DNA from: Phreatobacter sp.
GTDB taxonomy: Bacteria > Pseudomonadota > Alphaproteobacteria > Rhizobiales > Phreatobacteraceae
Length of the DNA: 64,000 nt
Assembly: GCF_016793595.1 (NCBI RefSeq)
Contig: NZ_JAEULY010000019.1
Location: forward strand, 62,001-126,000
Direction: 5' to 3'
Below are positions 42,308-50,271 of the stretch, in pieces. The first letter of the stretch is position 1, and each line of letters begins with the position of its first letter. Both the position numbers and the translations under genes were made by a program. Below the pieces are notes generated by a model. The model made no database searches, was not told the origin of the DNA, and was given only the letters and a program-made list of their open reading frames with translations.

Positions 42308-43401
42308 GCCGGCACCGCCTTGCGGCCGAGCCGCTGCGCGAGCGCGAGGCCGCCATGGCGGACCATGCCCTCGAGCGCGCCGGAGAACAGGATGACGAGG
42401 CCCTGGATCACCACGATCATGTCGCGGGTGATGGCGGGCTTCTCGAACGAGAGTTCCGCGCCGCCCTGCGCCAGCACGCCGAACAGCAGCGCCGCGGCGA
42501 GGATGCCGGCGGGATGGCCGCGCCCCATCAGCGCCACGGCGATGCCGACGAACCCCGCGCCGGCAGCGAATTCGTTGATCAGCCGGCCCTGCACGCCGAG
42601 GATCTCGTTGGTCGCCATCAGGCCGGCAAGCGCACCGGACAGCGCGAGCGCGATGACCGTGACGCGCGCAGGAGAGATGCCGGCATAGGCCGCGGCCTCC
42701 GCATTCGCGCCAACCGTGCGGATGGCGTAGCCGAGTCGGGTGCGCCAGATCAGCACCCATACGGCAAGGCAGGCGACAAGCGCCATCGCAAAGGAGAGGT
42801 TGAGCGGGGTGCGCGGCAGATCGATCCCGAACCGCGCGGCGAGGTCGGCGAGCGAGGGCAGCCGCGCCGCCGGCGGGAGCGCTGCCGTTTCCAGCGCCAT
42901 CGAGCCGGCCATGCGCAGCGGTCCCGCGAGCAGATAGACCAGCAACGCCCCGGCGATGAAGTTGAACATGATGGTTGTGATGACGATGTGGCTGCCGCGA
43001 TAGGCCTGCAGCCAGCCGGGAATGGCGGCCCATGCCGCTCCGCCGAGCGCGGCGCCGAGGATCGCCAAGGGCAGCAGGAGCGGCCAGGGCAGGCCCGGCA
43101 GCGCCAGCGCCACCAGCGCCGCGCCGAGGCCGCCCATCAGCGCCTGCCCCTCCCCGCCGATATTGAAATGGCCGGCATGAAAGGCGACGGCGACCGCCAG
43201 CCCGGTGAACACGAAGCTGGTCGCGTAGTGCAGCGTGTAACCGATGCCGTTGCCAGAGCCGAGCGCCCCGCGGAAGGCAATGCCTGCCGCCTCGACGGGG
43301 CTCTCCCCGATGGCGAGCACGAGCAGGCCGGCGGCAGCCAGCGCGATGGCGACATTCACGAGCGGCAGGACAAGGCCAAGCCAGCGGGGCGGGAGCGTCA
43401 C
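42304..43401 (-). CDS. Nucleoside ABC transporter permease (first subunit)
   Basis: A 365-residue multi-helix permease of the RnsC/NupB/YufP type. It has GLAVAVAFHAGHFNIGGEGQALMGG (shown in parts; the NIGGEGQ motif is diagnostic) and RTVGANAEAAAYAGIS, the coupling loop. The GTG start overlaps the ATPase stop (GTGA) and is the only start that does not run deep into the ATPase gene. Confidence 0.9.
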   Translation of the reverse strand: MTLPPRWLGLVLPLVNVAIALAAAGLLVLAIGESPVEAAGIAFRGALGSGNGIGYTLHYATSFVFTGLAVAVAFHAGHFNIGGEGQALMGGLGAALVALALPGLPWPLLLPLAILGAALGGAAWAAIPGWLQAYRGSHIVITTIMFNFIAGALLVYLLAGPLRMAGSMALETAALPPAARLPSLADLAARFGIDLPRTPLNLSFAMALVACLAVWVLIWRTRLGYAIRTVGANAEAAAYAGISPARVTVIALALSGALAGLMATNEILGVQGRLINEFAAGAGFVGIAVALMGRGHPAGILAAALLFGVLAQGGAELSFEKPAITRDMIVVIQGLVILFSGALEGMVRHGGLALAQRLGRKAVPA

Positions 43402-44927
43402 GCGGCCCTCCCGTGGAGGCCCGCCATCATCAGCCCGAGTTCGGTCTCGTCGGTTTCGCCTGCGTGGCGCTCGCCGACGACGCGCCCGCCGCACATGACG
43501 AGGATGCGGTCGGACAGGGCGAGGATCTCGTCGAGCTCGCTCGACACCAGCAGGATCGCCGCGCCGGCATCGCGCAGCGCCATCAAGCGGGCATGAATGA
43601 ACGCGATGGCCCCGACATCGACGCCACGGGTCGGCTGGCCGACGAGAAGGAGCCTGGGCGCGCGTTCCATCTCGCGCGCGAGAACCAGCTTCTGCTGGTT
43701 GCCGCCGGAGAACAGGGCCGTGGCAAGGATCGGCGCGCGCGGCCGGATGTCGAAGCTCTTCATCCGGGCCTCGCAATCGGCGATCTCGGCGGCGCGATCG
43801 AGGAACGGGCCGGGCCCGAAGGCCGGCTCTGGCGTGCAGCCGAGCACGGCGCTGTCAGCCGCGTCGAAGGCGGCAACGAGGCCACGCCTGAGGCGGTCTT
43901 CCGGCACGTGTCTGAGGCCCCGTTCGCGCAGCGCCAAGGGATCCTCGTCCGGCCGGATCGGAACCTCGTCGAGCAGGATGCGGCCGCTGGTCGGCTGGCG
44001 CAGCCCGGCGAGAATGTCGAGCAGCTCGGACTGGCCATTGCCGGAGACGCCAGCCACCCCGACGATCTCGCCGGCCCGCACCTGGAAACTGGCATCGTCG
44101 AGCCGCCTCTGCCCGCGTGCGTCGATCAGCGACAGGCCCTCGACGGTCAGCACCGTGACGCCGGGCGGCCGCGCCTTGCGATCGGGGTCGAAGAGGACGG
44201 AGCGGCCGACCATCAGCTCGGCAAGTTCGCGCGGGCTGGTGGCGGCGGTCGTCAGGGTCGCCACCATTTCGCCGCGTCGCATGACCGAGACATGATCGGT
44301 CACGGCCATGATCTCCTTCAGCTTGTGGGTGACGAGGACGATGGAACGGCCCTCGCCCGCCAGCCGGCGCAGCAGCACGAACAGCCGCTCCGCTTCCTGT
44401 GGTGTCAGCACGGCGGTCGGCTCGTCGAGGATCAGGATTTCCGCACCCTTGACCAGCGCCTTGACGATCTCGACGCGCTGGAGCTCGCCAACCGACAGGT
44501 CGGCGATGCGCGCGTCGGGGTCGATCGCAAGGCCATAGGCTTCTGCGAGTTCGGCGAGGCGCGCCCTTACGCCGCGTTCGGCCTTCGCCGTCAGGAAGCC
44601 CGTCGCCATGCCGAGCATGACGTTCTCGACCACGGTGAAGGCCTCCACCAGCATGAAGTGCTGATGGACCATGCCGATGCCGAGCCGGATGGCATCGGCC
44701 GGCGAACCGATCGCCACCTCGCGCCCGTTGACGGCGATGGTGCCGGCATCCGCGGCGTGGAAGCCATAGAGGATCGACATCAGCGTCGACTTGCCCGCGC
44801 CGTTCTCGCCGACGAGACCATGGATCGAACCGCGCGCCACCGTGAAGTCGACCGCCCTGTTCGCCGCCGCCGCGCCGAAGCGCTTGTCGATGCCGCCCAT
44901 GGCGACGGCGGGCGCGGGCCCGGTCAT
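43398..44927 (-). CDS. Nucleoside ABC transporter ATP-binding protein (two ABC domains)
   Basis: A 509-residue cytoplasmic protein with tandem ABC domains, as in BMP-type nucleoside importers (YufO/RnsB). The first domain has GENGAGKST (about 39-47), LSVGELQRVEIVKAL and LILDEPTAVLTPQE. The second has a degenerate Walker A (VSGNGQSELLDILAG) but a good signature SGGNQQKLVLAREM. This asymmetry is normal in the family. It powers uptake by the two permeases that follow with overlapping frames. Confidence 0.92.
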   Translation of the reverse strand: MTGPAPAVAMGGIDKRFGAAAANRAVDFTVARGSIHGLVGENGAGKSTLMSILYGFHAADAGTIAVNGREVAIGSPADAIRLGIGMVHQHFMLVEAFTVVENVMLGMATGFLTAKAERGVRARLAELAEAYGLAIDPDARIADLSVGELQRVEIVKALVKGAEILILDEPTAVLTPQEAERLFVLLRRLAGEGRSIVLVTHKLKEIMAVTDHVSVMRRGEMVATLTTAATSPRELAELMVGRSVLFDPDRKARPPGVTVLTVEGLSLIDARGQRRLDDASFQVRAGEIVGVAGVSGNGQSELLDILAGLRQPTSGRILLDEVPIRPDEDPLALRERGLRHVPEDRLRRGLVAAFDAADSAVLGCTPEPAFGPGPFLDRAAEIADCEARMKSFDIRPRAPILATALFSGGNQQKLVLAREMERAPRLLLVGQPTRGVDVGAIAFIHARLMALRDAGAAILLVSSELDEILALSDRILVMCGGRVVGERHAGETDETELGLMMAGLHGRAA

Positions 44928-44974
44928 CGCACAGCCGCCGTCATGGCAAAATCCCTGTCATGACAAGACCGCGA

Positions 44975-45715
44975 TCATGGATCGATCACCATGCCGTCCT
45001 CGGCGCATTCGAGCGTCGCCTTCTCGCGGTTGGCCAGCATCTGCGGGCCCATATGGGTGAGCACGATGCGCCTCGCGGCAAGGTCCGGCAGGCGGCTTTC
45101 CAGTGTCTTCCAGTCGAGGTGGTTCTTCAGCGGGATGTCGTAGGTGTAGCACTCGACGAGCAGCGCATCGGCGCCGGCCGCGAGCGGCACGAGCGCATCG
45201 GTCCAGGCGCTGTCGCCGCCATAGGCGAACACCTTGCCGTCCGCAGCCAGCCGGTAGCCGAGGCACGGGCCGGCACGCGGGTCGTGCACCATCGGAAAGG
45301 CAATGACGCCGATCCCGGCGACCTCGGCCGGCATGTCCGGCGCGACTTCCTGATAGGTCACCTCGAAGGGATAGGCATTGCCGGACGAACCGGGAAACGC
45401 TGCCTCCATGGCTGCCTTCGCCCATTCGGCGACGCGCTTGGGGCCGGCGATCAGCAACGGCGCGCGGCGGCGGACATTGAACAGGGCATCGAGCATGAAG
45501 GCGGGCAGGCCGCCGAAATGGTCGCCGTGGAAATGCGTGAACAGGATCGCCTGGATCGCATTGCGGTCGATGCCCGCGCGATTGATCGCGGTCATGGAAC
45601 CGGCGCCGCAATCGACAAGAATGTTCGCGCCGGCGACGGTCGTCACATGGAGGCAAGTGGAGAAGCGGCCACCCGAGCCGAAGGCATCGCCCGAACCGAC
45701 AATTGTAACCTGCAT
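44975..45715 (-). CDS. MBL-fold metallohydrolase in the nucleoside operon
   Basis: A 246-residue metallo-beta-lactamase-fold protein resembling the RNase Z/ElaC/PhnP branch. It starts MQVTIVGSGDAFGSGGRFST, has the metal motif THFHGDHFGGLP (about 60-71), the third site in MVHDPRAG, FAYGGDSAWTDAL with a metal-bridging Asp, and ends RIVLTHMGPQML with the final His. Family members hydrolyse phosphodiester or ester bonds. It lies 3 bp after the binding-protein gene and 47 bp before the ATPase gene. Acting on a phosphorylated or cyclic nucleotide is an inference from context; exact substrate unknown. Confidence 0.85.
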   Translation of the reverse strand: MQVTIVGSGDAFGSGGRFSTCLHVTTVAGANILVDCGAGSMTAINRAGIDRNAIQAILFTHFHGDHFGGLPAFMLDALFNVRRRAPLLIAGPKRVAEWAKAAMEAAFPGSSGNAYPFEVTYQEVAPDMPAEVAGIGVIAFPMVHDPRAGPCLGYRLAADGKVFAYGGDSAWTDALVPLAAGADALLVECYTYDIPLKNHLDWKTLESRLPDLAARRIVLTHMGPQMLANREKATLECAEDGMVIDP

Positions 45716-45718
45716 GCT

Positions 45719-46726
45719 TCAGCGCACCGGACAGTCGCCGGCGGCCATCACGTCATGGACGCGCAGCCGGCCGGCGCGGATGTCATCGGCCGCCTTCACG
45801 ACGGCCTCGCGCATGGCCGGCGTGATCAGCGGGCGATTGTGTTCGTCGTCGGCCCAGTCGACGCCGTTCTCGGCAAGACCGAGAACCGTGGTTCCGGACG
45901 ACCAGCGCCCCTCGCGGCCGGCCACCAGCGCCGCATGGATGGCGACGTCGACGCGCTTCAGCATGGAGGTCAAGACGCGGCCGGGATGCAGGGCGTTCTG
46001 GTTCGAATCGACACCGATGCCGAGCTTGCCGGAATCAGCCGTTGCCTGCAGCACGCCGATGCCGGTGGCGCCGGCGGCGTGGTAGACGACGTCCGCCCCT
46101 TGGGCGATCTGGCTGCGCGCCAGTTCACCGCCGCGAACGGGATCCGAAAAGGCCGCTCCCGTCGTGCCCGTCATGTTCTGGATGACGCGGATGTCGGCGC
46201 GGCCGGCGCGCGCGCCCTGCACATAGCCGCAGGCGAACTTGCGGATCAGCGGGATGTCCATGCCGCCGACGAAGCCGATGGCGCCGGTCTGCGACTTCAT
46301 CGCCGCGAGGAGCCCGACGAGATAGGAGCCCTCGTGCTCGCGGAACAGGATGTTCTGGACGTTGGGGCGGTCCACCGTCGCGTCGATGATGACGAAGCGC
46401 GTATTGGGAAACTCGCCCGCGACCTTTTCCATGGCGGCGCGGAAGGCGAAGCCGACCGCGATGATCGGATTCTGGCCGCGCTGGGCGAAGGTGCGCAGCG
46501 CCTGTTCGCGCTGGGTATCGTTGCGGATCTCGAACTCGCGATAGGCGATGCCGGTCTCGGCCTTGAAGCGCTCGGCGCCGGTGAAGGCGGCCTCGTTGAA
46601 ACTCTTGTCGAAGCGCCCGCCGAGATCGTAGACGAGCGCGGGGGCGAAGGACTGGGCCAGCGCACCCACGGTTGCACCGATCACGAGGAGAACCGTCGCG
46701 GCAAGCCGCTGGAGCCAGAGAGCCAT
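45719..46726 (-). CDS. BMP-family nucleoside-binding protein of ABC transporter
   Basis: A 335-residue periplasmic binding protein of the Bmp/PnrA family, which binds purine and pyrimidine nucleosides. A signal peptide (RLAATVLLVIGATVGALAQ) has no lipobox cysteine, so the protein should be soluble rather than a lipoprotein as in Gram-positives. The mature part starts FAPALVYDLGGRFDKSFNEAA, the signature of the family, and includes GFVGGMDIPLIRKFACGYVQG and VVYHAAGATGIGVLQA. It is the first gene of the nucleoside operon. The start is the ATG nearest the signal peptide. Confidence 0.92.
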   Translation of the reverse strand: MALWLQRLAATVLLVIGATVGALAQSFAPALVYDLGGRFDKSFNEAAFTGAERFKAETGIAYREFEIRNDTQREQALRTFAQRGQNPIIAVGFAFRAAMEKVAGEFPNTRFVIIDATVDRPNVQNILFREHEGSYLVGLLAAMKSQTGAIGFVGGMDIPLIRKFACGYVQGARAGRADIRVIQNMTGTTGAAFSDPVRGGELARSQIAQGADVVYHAAGATGIGVLQATADSGKLGIGVDSNQNALHPGRVLTSMLKRVDVAIHAALVAGREGRWSSGTTVLGLAENGVDWADDEHNRPLITPAMREAVVKAADDIRAGRLRVHDVMAAGDCPVR

Positions 46727-46754
46727 CGCCGTCGTCCCTTCGCGCACTCGCGCC

Positions 46755-46783
46755 GCCAGGCAGCCTGAAACAGGCAGTCTGGC
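46755..46783. promoter_or_regulatory. Inverted repeat upstream of nucleoside operon
   Basis: GCCAGGCAGCCTG (46755-46767) and CAGGCAGTCTGGC (46771-46783) are inverted copies matching at 11 of 13 positions, with an AAA spacer. The repeat ends 29 bp before the binding-protein start. It could be a repressor operator or, if transcribed, a leader hairpin. On the minus strand TGGACA lies roughly a promoter spacing upstream, so the repeat would overlap the -10 region. Confidence 0.5.
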
Positions 46784-46927
46784 ACGCGGCCCCGTCCTGT
46801 CCAGCCCAAAAGCCGCCGGTATCCGCAAACCTGGCGCAGCGCATCGCTTGCCGATATGACCGTAGCAAATGCACGCCTCGTCCCCGCGCTGCCCGGATGA
46901 CAGCACGGCATCGCCTGTGCAGAGTCC

Positions 46928-49300
46928 ATGTCCCCCGATGAGGCCGGAACATCCATGACCAAGACCGAAACGCTCAGCATGCCCGGCCTGTCCGCGCCCG
47001 GCACCATCGGGATCGATGCCAACGGCATTCCGCACATCCGGGCCGGGAACGAGCCGGACCTGTTCTTCCTTCAGGGCTTCCACGCCGCCCGCGAGCGGCT
47101 GTTCCAGATCGACCTGTTCCGCAAGCGCGGGCTCGGCCTGCTCGCCGCCGATTTCGGCCCCGGCTATCTCGAACAGGACCGCGCGTCGCGGCTGTTCCTC
47201 TATCGCGGCGACGCGGAAGCCGAGTTCGCCGCCTACGGACCAGAAGCCAAGGCGAACTTCACCGCCTTCGCCAACGGCATCAACGCCTTCGTCGCGATGA
47301 CCGAAAAGGACCCCTCGCTGCTGCCGTTCGAGTTCGGCCTGCTCGGCACGAAGCCGGCGAAATGGGCGCCCGAGGATGTTTCGCGCGTGCGCACGCATTC
47401 GCTCTCGCGCAACGCCCTGTCCGAGATCCTCCGTTGCCAGGTTCTCGCCAAGGCCGACCACCGCACCGACCTGCTGCGCCGCTATCTGGAGCCCAGGGTG
47501 ACGCCGGTCGTGCCGGAAGGGCTCGATCCCGCCTCGGTGCCCATGGCCGTGCTCGACATCGTCAAGCTCGCCACCGCCAACGCCACCTTCTCGAAGGAGC
47601 GTCTCGCGGCGAAGCTGGAGGACGCGCCGAAATGGCGGGTCACCACCGACCTGCTCGAAGTGGTGCTCGACGCGCAATATACCGGCTCGAACAACTGGGC
47701 CATCCACGGCTCGAAGACCGATACCGGTTTGCCGATCCTCGGCTCGGACCCGCACCGCCTTCACGGCATGCCATCGCTGCGCTCGATCGTGCACCTGACC
47801 TGTCCGGGCCTCGACGTGGTCGGCGCGGGCGAGCCTTCGGTGCCCGGCGTGATGATCGGCCATAACGGCACCATGGCCTGGGGCCTGACCATCTTCTACA
47901 TCGACCAGGAAGATCTTTACGTCTACGAGACCAATCCCGACGATCCCGAACTCTACCGCTACCAGGGCGGCTGGGAGCGGTTCCGGACCGTCGAGGAGCG
48001 CGTCGCGGTCAAGGGCCATCCGGACCAGGTCCTGGCGCTGAAGTTCACCCGCCACGGACCGGTCGTGCATACCGACACCAAGGCGAACCGCGCCTATGCG
48101 GTCCGCTCGGCCGGCTTCGAGCCGGGCACCGCGCCCTATCTGATCGCCCACAAGCTGATGCGCGCGAAATCGCTGGACCAGTTCCGCGCGGCGGCGGTGA
48201 CCTGGGGCACGCCGTCCTGCAACCTCGTCTATGCCGACAAGGCCGGCGACATCGCCTGGATGCCTGCCGGCATCAACCCGATCCGCCCGAACTGGGACGG
48301 TCTGCTGCCGGTTCCCGGCGACGGCCGCTACGAATGGGCCGGCTGGCGCGACCGCGCGGCAGCTCCGCTGGTGCGCAACCCCCCTCACGGCTTCGTCTTC
48401 TCCGCCAACGAGATGAACGTGCCGGACGGCTGGGACCATCAGGCCTATCCGTTCGGCTTCGAATGGGTGGACCGCGCCCGCGCGACCCGCATCGAGGAAG
48501 TGCTGTCATCGGTCTCGCCACATACGCTCGCAACCTCGCGCGCCTTGCAGACCGACGTCGTGTCGATCCCGGCACGCCGCCTCGGCAAGCTCCTGTCGGG
48601 CCTTGCCAGCACCGACGCCGATACGGCCGCCGCGCTCGCCCTGCTCGCCGGCTGGGATCATGCGCTGACGAAGGAGACCGGCGCCGGCGCGCTGTTCGAA
48701 CTCTGGTGGTCGCGCCACCTCAAGAGGGGGCTGTGGAACGCGCTCGTCGCGCCCGATCTCCACGCCCTGATGGTGCCCGGCGACGTCGATGGCACATTGG
48801 AGGCGCTCGAGCAGCCCGACGACCGGTTCGGCGCGAACCCCGCGCAGGGCCGCGACGCGCTCCTGCTCCGCTCGCTGGGGGCCGCCTATGCCGAGATGAA
48901 GACGCTGCTCGGCCCCGATCCGGCCGGTTGGGCCTGGGGCAAGCTGCACCACGGCTATTTCGAGCATCCGCTGACCTTCCTGCTGCCGCCGGACACGGCC
49001 AAGGCCTGGTCCATCGGGCCGCTGCCGCATCAGGGATCGGGCGTGACGCCGATGCATACCGGCTATCGTCCCAACGACTTCCGGACGATGATGGGCTCGT
49101 CGTTCCGCTTCGTTGCCGACCTCGCCGATCTCGATCGCTCGGTGGTGGTCAACACGCCCGGCCAGTCCGGCGACCCGAATTCGCCGCACTACCGCGACCT
49201 GTTCGAAACCTGGATCAAGGGCGACTACGTGCCGCTGCCCTATTCGGCTTCGGCGGTCGATGCCGCGCTGGAGAGTCGCACGCTGTTCACGCCCGGCTGA
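46928..49300 (+). CDS. Penicillin acylase-family N-terminal-nucleophile hydrolase
   Basis: A 790-residue precursor of the Ntn-hydrolase type, which cleaves itself into alpha and beta chains and hydrolyses amide bonds in beta-lactams, acyl-homoserine lactones or related amides. The beta chain should begin at the Ser of YTGSNNWAI (about residue 253-254), the nucleophile. Downstream GHNGTMAWGLT, FTRHGPVV and the C-terminal WGKLHHGYFEHPL fit the family. No signal peptide is visible at either candidate start (46928 or ATG 46955), although most characterised relatives are periplasmic. It is divergent from the nucleoside operon and no linkage is implied. Substrate unknown. Confidence 0.85.
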   Translation: MSPDEAGTSMTKTETLSMPGLSAPGTIGIDANGIPHIRAGNEPDLFFLQGFHAARERLFQIDLFRKRGLGLLAADFGPGYLEQDRASRLFLYRGDAEAEFAAYGPEAKANFTAFANGINAFVAMTEKDPSLLPFEFGLLGTKPAKWAPEDVSRVRTHSLSRNALSEILRCQVLAKADHRTDLLRRYLEPRVTPVVPEGLDPASVPMAVLDIVKLATANATFSKERLAAKLEDAPKWRVTTDLLEVVLDAQYTGSNNWAIHGSKTDTGLPILGSDPHRLHGMPSLRSIVHLTCPGLDVVGAGEPSVPGVMIGHNGTMAWGLTIFYIDQEDLYVYETNPDDPELYRYQGGWERFRTVEERVAVKGHPDQVLALKFTRHGPVVHTDTKANRAYAVRSAGFEPGTAPYLIAHKLMRAKSLDQFRAAAVTWGTPSCNLVYADKAGDIAWMPAGINPIRPNWDGLLPVPGDGRYEWAGWRDRAAAPLVRNPPHGFVFSANEMNVPDGWDHQAYPFGFEWVDRARATRIEEVLSSVSPHTLATSRALQTDVVSIPARRLGKLLSGLASTDADTAAALALLAGWDHALTKETGAGALFELWWSRHLKRGLWNALVAPDLHALMVPGDVDGTLEALEQPDDRFGANPAQGRDALLLRSLGAAYAEMKTLLGPDPAGWAWGKLHHGYFEHPLTFLLPPDTAKAWSIGPLPHQGSGVTPMHTGYRPNDFRTMMGSSFRFVADLADLDRSVVVNTPGQSGDPNSPHYRDLFETWIKGDYVPLPYSASAVDAALESRTLFTPG

Positions 49301-49320
49301 TGCCGGGAGCCATATTTCGG

Positions 49321-49340
49321 CGGCGGCAACATTGCCGCCG
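49321..49340 (+). terminator. Hairpin after acylase gene
   Basis: CGGCGGCA pairs perfectly with TGCCGCCG around an ACAT loop, 20 bp after the acylase stop. A purine run instead of a T-run follows, so it is not a classical intrinsic terminator. Confidence 0.4.
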
Positions 49341-49408
49341 GTGAAAGGGGTGTGGCTGAAACGGGCCTTTCCTAGCCTGCCTGGGTTCAGTCGCAGACAG
49401 GTGCCCCC

Positions 49409-49615
49409 ATGCCGAACAATGACGCCCTCGCCGCGCTCAATCGTGCCCTGGCCGCGATCGATGTCATGATCCGCAGCGGCAAAGGCAGCGGCGGGCGCCT
49501 GCCGGAACTCGCGCGCGAGGCGCGCGAGAACGCCGATCGCCTTGCCGGCCCGGCGCGCTTCTCATCGCGCGGCGACGAGATCGGCTGCGACTGGTCCGCG
49601 CCGGAACAGACCTGA
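49409..49615 (+). CDS. Hypothetical 68-residue protein
   Basis: Begins MPNNDALAALNRALAAIDVM and is predicted to be helical through residue 45 (LPELAREARENADRLAG), then polar with DEIGCDWSAPEQT. I do not recognise the family. The codon pattern is consistent with the surrounding genes (strong G/C at third positions), the spacing from flanking genes is clean, and a short terminator-like hairpin follows. It is probably a real small gene but support is limited. Confidence 0.5.
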   Translation: MPNNDALAALNRALAAIDVMIRSGKGSGGRLPELAREARENADRLAGPARFSSRGDEIGCDWSAPEQT

Positions 49616-49639
49616 AGTCTCCTTGCGCGAGGATGCAAC

Positions 49640-49658
49640 AAGCCCGCGTCGCGGGTTT
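49640..49658. terminator. Small bidirectional terminator candidate
   Basis: AAGCCCGC and GCGGGTTT form an 8-bp stem (one wobble pair) with a GTC loop. It lies between the 68-residue gene and the convergent lrp gene, and could serve both. Confidence 0.4.
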
Positions 49659-49672
49659 ACACCGAACCAGGC

Positions 49673-50137
49673 TCAGACCGGCAGGCTGGCGGTCGCCTTC
49701 ACTTCCTCCATCACGGCATAGGTCCGCGTCTCGCGCACACCCGGCAGCGACAGCAGGACATCGCCGAGGAAGATGCGGTAGGCCGCCATGTCGGCGACGC
49801 GCGTCTTGACGAGATAATCGAAGCCGCCAGCCACCAGATGGCATTCCAGCACGTCGGGCGCGCGCGCCACCGCAGCCGAGAAGCGGTCGAAGACATCCGG
49901 CGTGGTCTTGTCCAGCGTCACCTCGACGAAGACGAGGAAGCCGCGGCCGAGCTTCACCGGATCAAGCCGCGCACCATAGCCGGCGATGATGCCCTCGCGG
50001 GTGAGCCGTTTCACCCTTTCGCTCGTGGCGGTCGGCGACAGGCCGACGCGCTCGGCCAGTTCCACATTGGAGATCCGTCCGTCCTGCTGAAGCAGGCGGA
50101 GCAGCTTGCGGTCTAGGTTGTCGAGCGGAGCGGTCAT
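49673..50137 (-). CDS. putR: Lrp/AsnC-family regulator of putA (PutR-like)
   Basis: A 154-residue feast/famine regulator. Residues 6-60 form the helix-turn-helix (LDRKLLRLLQQDGRISNVEL, then GLSPTATSERVKRLTREGII), and the C-terminal RAM domain (about 70-150) would bind an amino acid effector. It is divergent from putA across a short AT-rich region, the arrangement of PutR in Rhizobium and Agrobacterium, where PutR activates putA in response to proline. The symbol is assigned by context and is provisional. Confidence 0.85.
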   Translation of the reverse strand: MTAPLDNLDRKLLRLLQQDGRISNVELAERVGLSPTATSERVKRLTREGIIAGYGARLDPVKLGRGFLVFVEVTLDKTTPDVFDRFSAAVARAPDVLECHLVAGGFDYLVKTRVADMAAYRIFLGDVLLSLPGVRETRTYAVMEEVKATASLPV

Positions 50138-50165
50138 GGCAGGCGGCGATAGTCTCTGTAAATGT

Positions 50166-50193
50166 GTATCATTGTAGAGATTATCACTGTCAA
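50166..50193 (-). promoter_or_regulatory. Promoter of the lrp-type regulator
   Basis: On the minus strand TTGACA (50188-50193) and TGATAC (50166-50171) are separated by 16 bases. Transcription would start near 50158, leaving a leader of about 20 bases. The region is AT-rich and must also hold the putA promoter, which I could not resolve. Confidence 0.55.
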
Positions 50194-50271
50194 ACTGGAA
50201 AACAATCTATCGAAACACATGACATGCTGGCTTATGGTAGAGATATCGAACGCCAAACACTGAGATCCCCC

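Noticed and set aside
45719-48439. A very long minus-strand frame joining the BMP binding protein to sequence antisense to the acylase
   Set aside because: Only the part from 46726 downward matches a protein family. The rest is antisense to the well-supported acylase gene.
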